Shown here: piece after piece, positions 57,310-64,000 of the stretch
Layout of the letters: every line of letters begins with the position of its first letter
Position numbering within the stretch: the stretch's first letter is position 1
From: Ctena decussata
Lineage: Eukaryota; Mollusca; Bivalvia; Lucinida; Lucinidae
Direction of reading: 5' to 3'
DNA: 64,000 nt
Assembly: GCA_963989385.1 (NCBI GenBank)
Contig: OZ022500.1
Location: 113,563,842 to 113,627,841, forward strand
Program-made: the position numbers and the translations under genes
Notes under the pieces: generated by a model
The model's input: the letters and a program-made list of their open reading frames with translations, nothing else
Database searches by the model: none
Told to the model about the DNA's origin: nothing

Positions 57310-58085
57310 GAGCCCAACAACCAAATGCTGTACAAAATCGTAATAGGAAATCAAGCCCAACGACCAAATGCTATATAAAAATCACTTGAAGAAATTCAGC
57401 CTATAGACCAAAATACTATACAAAATCTCTTCAAGAAATTGAGCCAAACGACCGCATGTTATTCAAATTTGCTCCAAGAAATAAAGCCCAACAATCAAAT
57501 GGTATGCAAAATCACTTCAGTTAATTTAAGTCCGACGACCAGAGGCTTTACAAAATCACTACAAGAAGTTATGCCCAACTATCAAATGCTTTTCAAAATC
57601 ATTACAAGAAATAAAGTACAATGGCAAAATGTTAGACAATATCACCTCAAGAAATTAAACCCAGCGATCAAATGCTTCACAAAATCACTATAAAAGATCA
57701 GAACCAAATATTATACAACAAGAAATTATGCCCAACGATCAAATGCTTTACAAAATCACTATAAAAATTTTAACCCAACGACCAAAATGCTTTAGAAAAT
57801 CATTTAAGAAATTAAGCAACGACCAAATACAAAATCATTGCAAAAGATTAAGCGTTTGCCCAACAAGCTAATGCTTTATAAACACACTACAAGAAATTGA
57901 CCCCAACGACCAAATGCTATACAAAATCACTATAAGAAATTAAGCCCAGCGACCAAATGCTTCACAAAATTGCTGCAAAAATTAAGCCCAACGACCGAAT
58001 ACTATACAAAATCACTACAAGAAATTAATTCCAACGACCAAATGCTATACAAACTAATTCCAACGACCAAATGCTGCACAAAATC
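57310..58085. repeat. 43-bp-unit minisatellite, block 3
   Basis: The longest block, with units CACTACAAGAAATTAAGCCC and AACGACCAAATGC-TATACAAAAT. The 84-codon frame at 57439-57693 is array-encoded. Confidence 0.93.
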
Positions 58086-58259
58086 GGAGCTGCACTCCTG
58101 ACCCTCAGTTTAGACCTGACAGTGGTAAATATAGCTGACCATTTGTAGTTAGTTCGTAACGTTTTGAATTGGCGGTTATTTTAGTAGTATGGGATCAACC
58201 AATTTTCTCCGCCTTTATTTCGCATGGAAACCACTTTTGTAAATTTGTGTTTGATCCCT

Positions 58260-58453
58260 GGGGCCGTATTCATAAAGCCACTTAAGTCGTTGCTATGCTG
58301 TTGCTAAGGCTAAATATCTTTGGTCTGGAGGAACAGTCTTTGTAAGACTGTTCCTCCAGAGCAAATTTCATAGTTGTAGGGAATCTCCTTCATACGAATT
58401 TGGCCTTAGCAACAGCATAGCAACCACTTAAGTTGTTTTATGAATACGGCCCC
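58260..58453. mobile_element. Foldback element family F, copy 2
   Basis: Arms from GGGCCGTATTCATAAAGCC to GAATACGGCCCC pair, with ACTTAAGTCGTTGCTATGC, TTGCTAAGGCTAAAT and CTGGAGGAACAGTCTT inverted in the right half. CCTG lies on both sides. Confidence 0.9.
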
Positions 58454-58490
58454 TGGACGACAAAATCCTGGAGAAGTGTATACTCTTAAT

Positions 58491-58768
58491 GGTTGGTTGG
58501 TTGGTTGATCTGATGCTTAACGTCCACGGTAAACAACTAAGGTCATTTCGGGACGGTCAGTTAACCTAACCACACTATTCCTGAGCAGGCTTAGACATCC
58601 TAAGCGGTTAACCAGTACTAAGTGCACATACTTTCGCCAGTAACTGACAACTGCCCTACTTGAATCAGCGGAAGGAGAAACGAAAGAATGTGGCCAGACC
58701 GGGATTCGAACCCAGGACCTCTGACTTACGAGTCAGGTGCCCTACCGATTGCGCTACCCGGCCCGGCC
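58491..58768 (-). mobile_element. Complete tRNA-derived SINE (family S), copy 5
   Basis: It is on the minus strand, flanked by perfect ATACTCTTAAT duplications (58480-58490, 58769-58779). The anticodon loop reads CTCGTAA, one change from the CTCATAA of copies 1 and 4. The B box is GGTTCGAATCC, the best match of the family. The tail is CAACC/AACC-like rather than AATC. Confidence 0.95.
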
Positions 58769-59210
58769 ATACTCTTAATAGACAGAACTTGTTATTCTAG
58801 GAGCAAAGTATTTCCTTTACGAATTGACCCCATTGTGAAGGGATGCTAAAAAAGAAAATGATGGCGTTGCTTCCCCTGAAAGTGTACTCATTTACCTTAA
58901 AAAAACTTGTTACGCAAGTCATAAATGGCCAAAAAAAGAATAAAACAGGTATTTCGCTTCACGGATCTCTGCAAATTACTATTTTCAGAAATTTTCAGAA
59001 TCGGCTCAATGATGCCAACTAGAGGACCAGAAAATATTACTTGCACAATGATGAAATACGGAGAGACGTTTCACGGCCACCAAAAATAAATAAATAAATA
59101 CGTGCAGAGAATAAACTCGAAAAAGACATTTAGGTATGTCAAATTTCAATCGCGGTGAACTGCGTATGCCCCATGTTTAATTTTATCGTTGCTGCCAACA
59201 AAATTGAATT

Positions 59211-59435
59211 CTGGGACCGTATTTATGAAACGACTTATATGGTTGCTATGCTGTTGCTAAGGTTGAATTTCTACGAAGGAGATTCCATACAACTATGAAC
59301 TTTGCTTTGGAGGAACAGTCTGAATTAGACTTCCCTCAAGAGCAAATTTCACAGTTAGAGGGAATCTCGTTCATAGAATTTTAGCCTTAGAAACAGCATA
59401 GCGACGACTTCAGTAATTTTATAAATAAGACCCCT
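59211..59435. mobile_element. Foldback element family F, copy 3
   Basis: It starts GGGACCGTATTTATGAAACG and carries GTTGCTAAGGTTGAATTTCT and CTTTGGAGGAACAG, inverted in the right half with several mismatches, so older than copies 2 and 4. Confidence 0.85.
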
Positions 59436-60068
59436 GCTCTTCTGCTTTGTTGCATTCCAGAACTGCTAACTGTAAGTTCAGTTACTCATGATATTGTTAT
59501 AAGTGTCATCATCGATTTCGAAGGTCGAACAACAACAACCCGCGTTCAGTAGGTTGTTTGTTCGCCTTAAAACGCCCCATGGTTTTGCGTTACATATACG
59601 AACTTTATTACGCTTATATGTATAGAGATTTTTTCCGTTTCTGCATGTTCCGTTAATATGCGGAAAGTAAAGCTAGAGCAAACATTGCACACCCAAACTG
59701 GACTGCTCCAAGGAGCAGTCTAATCAGGGTCTGCACTGTTTTCCAGCAGTTATTTTTACTAACCGTGACAGGACAAAGGGACTTTTTGTAGATTGAAGTG
59801 ATAGGGTTCCCAAATATTTGCGTTAAAGTTGTTAATAAAAGACTTTCTTCCATACGGTGCAGTGGAGTTATTTGGTGCAATACAATCTTAGAGGTCGATA
59901 AGCCTGCTTGAAACTGTTTTGCTCTCTGTAATTAAGGATATTAATAAGAAATGAAATCTTGTCGTTCCCATCCATGTATGAAATTCTTATTGGATCTTAA
60001 AGGCCACATTGTACGAAAAAATAAACATTAGCATTACAGAGGCAGTCAGCATTCTGAAAATAAGCGCA

Positions 60069-60291
60069 GGGGCCGTATTTATAAAACAACTTAAGTCGTT
60101 GCTATTCTGTTGCTAAGGCTAAATTTCTTAGAAGGAGATTCCCTACAACTATGAAATTTGCTCTGGAGGAACAGTCTTACAAAGACTGTTCCTCCAGACC
60201 AAATTTCATAGTTGTAGGGAATCTCCTTTATAGATATTTAGCCTTAGCAACAGCATAGCAACCACTTAAGTCGTTTTATGAATACGGCCCC
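60069..60291. mobile_element. Foldback element family F, copy 4 (best preserved)
   Basis: Almost the entire 223 bp is one hairpin: GGGGCCGTATTTATAAAAC at the left and TTTTATGAATACGGCCCC at the right. The tip is CTGGAGGAACAGTCTTACAA / AGACTGTTCCTCCAG. No coding capacity. Confidence 0.95.
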
Positions 60292-60583
60292 AGGTTCATA
60301 TTTATACAGGTCTAAAATCATCTGTTGTCGTGTGCGTCTTTTCTAAACAATCAAATGCTGCAAGAGGTTCCCTTTCGTCATCCGATTAGTAATCTGTCGC
60401 TGATAAATACAACGCTACAATGCATAATTTGTGACTAACGCTGAATGTACACTTTTCTCCATATGTGATTGTTGACTAGCTGGATGTTATTAGGTTCGAC
60501 AGCCCTTTGACATATGAGTCAACAACCAGTCGCCCTAGAGCAACTCCCAAGGGGAGGGAAAGCGAAAAGAGTGAGAAAGAGAA

Positions 60584-60589
<6 letters not shown>

Positions 60590-60638
<49 letters not shown>
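60590..60638. repeat. AC microsatellite
   Basis: About 24 AC dinucleotides. The minus-strand frame here reads a run of CV repeats and is an artefact. Confidence 0.95.
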
Positions 60639-60639
<1 letters not shown>

Positions 60640-61852
60640 TTACCCTATATAGCCCTTTAGCATTATTCTGAACGTACTGCATGGTCCTTCTTTTAAGCTG
60701 AAAAATTTTGGGTATAATATGTCAAATGTTTCATCTTTGATTTGTTGTTTTATTTTAATATTTTTGCGAAAAAAAAAAATAGAACTTTTGAAATGTTTCT
60801 GATAAGGTCTGTTGATACTGAGCAGTGAATTACTTTCATATTTAAATATTATTTGTGTGTCTTTCAAGATTCTTATTTTGGAAATTTTGTTAAAATATGT
60901 CCATATAATTTAGTAATAAGTCTGATCAAAATCCTCTCACTCTCTCAGGATATGGTCATCAAGTCTAATCTAAAATGCTATTAGCAATTTGAGCATACTT
61001 AGTCCTCAAAAGAAAGAAATGCCAAACTCAGTTTTGACAACGAATCTCCATAATCAGCTTGTCTGAGTGACAATCAGTTGATATGGTGGTTATGGTGTCA
61101 AACACCATCAAAAGTTATTGTTGTGCTTGATGAGCACAACCTGAGAAATGGGAAGTGATTAAAAATTCTTCGGACTAGAGAACTTGAGTGATAGCTGCAA
61201 AAAGTAGTGACTTTTATATTTTTTGCCTATACAAGGTTTTCTGGACTCCCTGTTCAGGATCACTTAATAATTATCTTTTTATGTGGAATTCCATACAAGA
61301 CTGGACTGTGCCGTCATGTTAATTTCTGGAGTGGATTTTTACCCTCTTTCTGTTTATGTGGGTTAAACTGGACTTTACCGTTTACCAGCAATATACAAGA
61401 TTTCTTTAGGAAAGGACATTTTAACATTAAAAGTGGAAAACCAGTTAATTACACCTTCTTGACAGACCTTGTTATCTATATTTCTGAGCAATAAACTGTG
61501 TAAGGTTTAGAATTATATTTCTAGGACTTTGGAACTTATTCTTTGAGTTGGAAAATATATATGATAAACAGTTATTGTAGAATCGGTGTTCTTCGTCATT
61601 TCTCTTTACAAAACTAGAACTTTTAGACCTCAATTTTTACAGCATATTACTTCACCTGTGGCTAGCTAGTATCATTAGGACAGCCAGATTAGGACAGTCC
61701 GATTATCGAAACTTCATGGCTTCTGACTGATTTCTATTTAAGATGAATTGGTATATACTTTGTGGGGAAGCAATCTTCTGTCATTTTCATTTTTCTTCCC
61801 TTTTCATTTGAACCCTTAGGGGTTAGCTCTTAAAGGAAAATTGGTAAGTCTG
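60640..61852. other. No gene recognised
   Basis: A 95-codon plus frame at 61207-61494 and a 75-codon minus frame at 60640-60867 show no family signature. No terminal repeats were noticed. Confidence 0.45.
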
Positions 61853-61995
61853 GTTGGGAGATAGTGCTGGGTAACTTTCAGTGCCGGAGCGTCCTGCTTA
61901 TCTGGATAAGATTCGAGACGGAGAAAGAATCAGCTGTGCTTGCAGCAGGTGCGGGATGGCGGTTTGATTTTTTTACTCTCCTCTATTCTATCTTC
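61853..61995 (+). repeat. Dispersed repeat family B, copy 3 (partial)
   Basis: Blocks GATAGTGCTGGGTAACTTTC, GTGCTTGCAGCAGGTGCGGG and CTCTATTCTATCT match copies 1 and 2. The copy stops where a mariner-type element begins. Confidence 0.65.
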
Positions 61996-62003
61996 AATGC
62001 ATA

Positions 62004-62967
62004 CACGAGGGTCATCCAATAAGTCTTGCAAACGACGTCATTACTGCTTTATTAATTGAGGTAGGGTATTCAAATTACAACATTAACAGCTTACGTATAT
62101 AATACACATATGTGCTAAAAATCATACATGTGGCAATACTCTCTCAGATATGGGAGGGTTTTGAATGCAAAGGTGTAAGCGATACCGGCGATGAAATTGC
62201 GCAAACACGACGTCTTTTACAAGAAGTGAGGGGAAGAAAATTCCTGCATATATGTTTATAATTCTTTCAAATTACAAGAAATCATGTTCTAAAGTAATCG
62301 CCTTATATTTAAGAACTCGAATAAGCGACAGTTATTATTTCACATTACCAAACAAATGTGATTGCTAGGCAACAGGAGAATATTACAGAATTTTAGCAAA
62401 TTTCTAGTTTTTGACGTTTACCTCCGGTTTCTTAAGGCTGCAAACGAAATTAAACAAGATCGAAGCTTATATTTTCTCTAATATCTACATTTCAGCATCT
62501 CAGGGCTATTCTTTGATAACAAATGAATGGCAGTTTAGGAAACACTTCATCTGCTGTGAAAGCCACTTCGTCATATACTCATTTTATATGATATTTTAGC
62601 TGCCCGCAAACATGGTGATTTTCCTTTGGACAATAATAATATCTTGACCGACGGCAATATCTTAACCTTGGTACGGTGTATATACCAGTATTATTTTTCG
62701 TATCTCCCAGCCATCTTCAGATATTTACAAGCATTCTGAACTAAACTAGGGGATCTTCAACAGACAACTAGAAGCCACCGCCGCACCCATAATTGTAGTA
62801 TTCTTCAGTTGCCTAGCAACGCCATTTGCAAGATCATGACGTTTCTGGAAATTGTAGACTGGAAAGACGGGAGGATACTATGTAGGAATGTGGATTGCTT
62901 GATTCGTTTTTAATCATCATTTGCCTGAAACTTGGCCGTTTGCAAGACTTATTGGCTGAACCTCGTA
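62004..62967. mobile_element. Tc1/mariner-type MITE, about 964 bp
   Basis: The left end CACGAGGGTCATCCAATAAG and the inverse right end (TACGAGGTTCAGCCAATAAG on the minus strand) both continue TCTTGCAAACG. TA flanks both sides. The interior has GCCACCGCCGCACCC, also seen near 18010. No transposase was found. Confidence 0.85.
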
Positions 62968-63619
62968 TAGCAAGTACAACGACTGAAACACTTGTCTTGA
63001 TTTTGATTTTGAATGAATATTACTTATTCAAACGAAAACATTGATCTAGAAAATCTCAAAAGAGAGAACGAGAATAAAGAATGTTTGACTGAACTGTACC
63101 GTAGACCATTAATCATTTGGATACCAGCTGACTCTATAAGTTCTCTATAAGCATCAAGCAGAGATCATATTGCGTCAGTACAGAGTCTTAAAATTGCTAC
63201 ATTGCCTAAATGATTGAAGTCGATGTGCGATTTGAATTGAACAAGTAAAATGCCAATGATGCGGGGAGACGACATTGCAACGAACACACAATTTTCCCAT
63301 CAGATATAGATTTTCATTCTTTAGTCAAAGGTTGCGTTTTCAATGAGCCCAGCAGGCATACGCGCGGTCAGAAAATGAAGCAAACGTGGCAGAAAATATC
63401 TAAATAAAAATATACTTTTCTGTCCGAAATTTCCAGCGGCTTTTCGTCTTTTGTTTATAGAAAAAGAGAATAGAGGAATAAGAAAAGAAAGTAATTCATA
63501 GAAATGGATGAAGTTATACATTTCACGATAATTCGATAAAGGAATAAATGGGCCAAACGGTTATTGACATCAGATGGGTGCAGACGACATTTTGGATATT
63601 TAGCGTATAACCAAATGAG

Positions 63620-63677
63620 ATGTACGAAGTGGTACCTGTGGTTCTCGTTCTTCTGGTACACTCTACAAATGCCTTAG
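63620..63677 (+). CDS. Candidate first coding exon of a secreted protein (partial)
   Basis: ATG opens a typical signal peptide, MYEVVPVVLVLLVHSTNALG. A good splice donor, TTAG|GTAACA, follows directly at 63677, splitting a codon after its first base. A short open extension runs through the donor without family features. An overlapping ATG at 63615 in another frame ends quickly. The downstream exon would lie beyond the window, so this rests on two motifs only. Confidence 0.3.
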
Positions 63678-63819
63678 GTAACAATTTATTATATTTTGTT
63701 GCAAAAGTTAAAAAAAATATGGAAAATTGCTGTATATTTACTAGATGTTGCCTTCATAACCTATTCACCTTAGCTACCTTAAATTGACACCACCTTTGAA
63801 TTTGATAGTTGGGATGTTA

Positions 63820-63840
63820 AAAAAAAAAAAAAAAAAAAAA
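63820..63840. repeat. Poly-A run followed by a C-rich stretch
   Basis: About 21 A then CCCTTACGCCGCCCCCGC. It may be the tail of an unrecognised retroelement or the minus-strand form of the G-run repeat end. Confidence 0.6.
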
Positions 63841-64000
63841 CCCTTACGCCGCCCCCGCTCCACTCAACAGAGATCATGTAAAAAAAGAATTGTATCTTAT
63901 ACATGGTGAATATATGTACTAATGTTTGAAAAAAATGGACTTACAAGCTAGTGTGTTTGCAGTTTCTAGATGTAATCTTTCAGAGTCAACGAAGCATGAG

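Noticed and set aside
57439..57693. 84-codon protein
   Set aside because: Encoded by 43-bp minisatellite units with stops avoided by chance.
60476..60682. Protein with a long CV repeat
   Set aside because: Translation of the AC microsatellite.

Overview
The window looks like nuclear DNA from a mollusc, most likely a bivalve. It is AT-rich, repeat-dense and gene-poor. The one gene I recognise with confidence has three coding exons joined by GT-AG introns. It encodes a BMP9/BMP10-type TGF-beta ligand: exon 1 at 2509-2923, exon 2 at 5323-6056, exon 3 at 10945-11178, all on the plus strand. The spliced protein is 460 residues if the first ATG is used. It has a signal peptide, a prodomain, an RHKR furin site and a 112-residue mature domain with all seven cystine-knot cysteines. 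The bivalve assignment is inferred from the style of the SINEs and MITEs; no species can be named.

Layout: 1-2.5 kb is upstream sequence with a small palindromic element. From 2.5 to 11.2 kb lies the BMP gene; its 4.9-kb second intron holds a complete tRNA-derived SINE, a 5'-truncated SINE and other repeats. A foldback MITE sits immediately after the stop codon and contains the first AATAAA. From 11.4 to 29 kb the sequence is almost entirely mobile-element derived: a TTAA-flanked 1.9-kb element, several non-autonomous mariner-type elements with CGAGG termini, minisatellites, and a nested pair at 23.5-24.2 kb. From 29 to 44 kb there are foldback elements (one with a perfect 9-bp target duplication), a head-to-head minisatellite with higher-order structure, and palindromic GATATC arrays. 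From 44 to 64 kb there are paired 450-bp TIR elements, more SINEs, a 43-bp-unit minisatellite flanking a 2.3-kb inverted duplication, four copies of a near-perfect foldback element, and a candidate signal-peptide exon close to the right edge.

The most notable object is a 420-bp, minus-strand TRIM-type LTR element at 23670-24089. Each 152-154-bp LTR starts TGTCAC and ends GTGACA. The internal region has a primer binding site matching the 3' end of a lysine tRNA and a polypurine tract in the correct place. Each LTR also carries a tRNA-like segment with A-box and B-box Pol III promoter motifs and a downstream T-run. The element sits inside a foldback repeat whose uninterrupted paralog lies 4 kb away, which fixes the insertion point and a TTTT target duplication.

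No rRNA genes, CRISPR arrays, operons or intact transposase/reverse transcriptase genes were found. Most short open frames here are repeat-encoded or chance.
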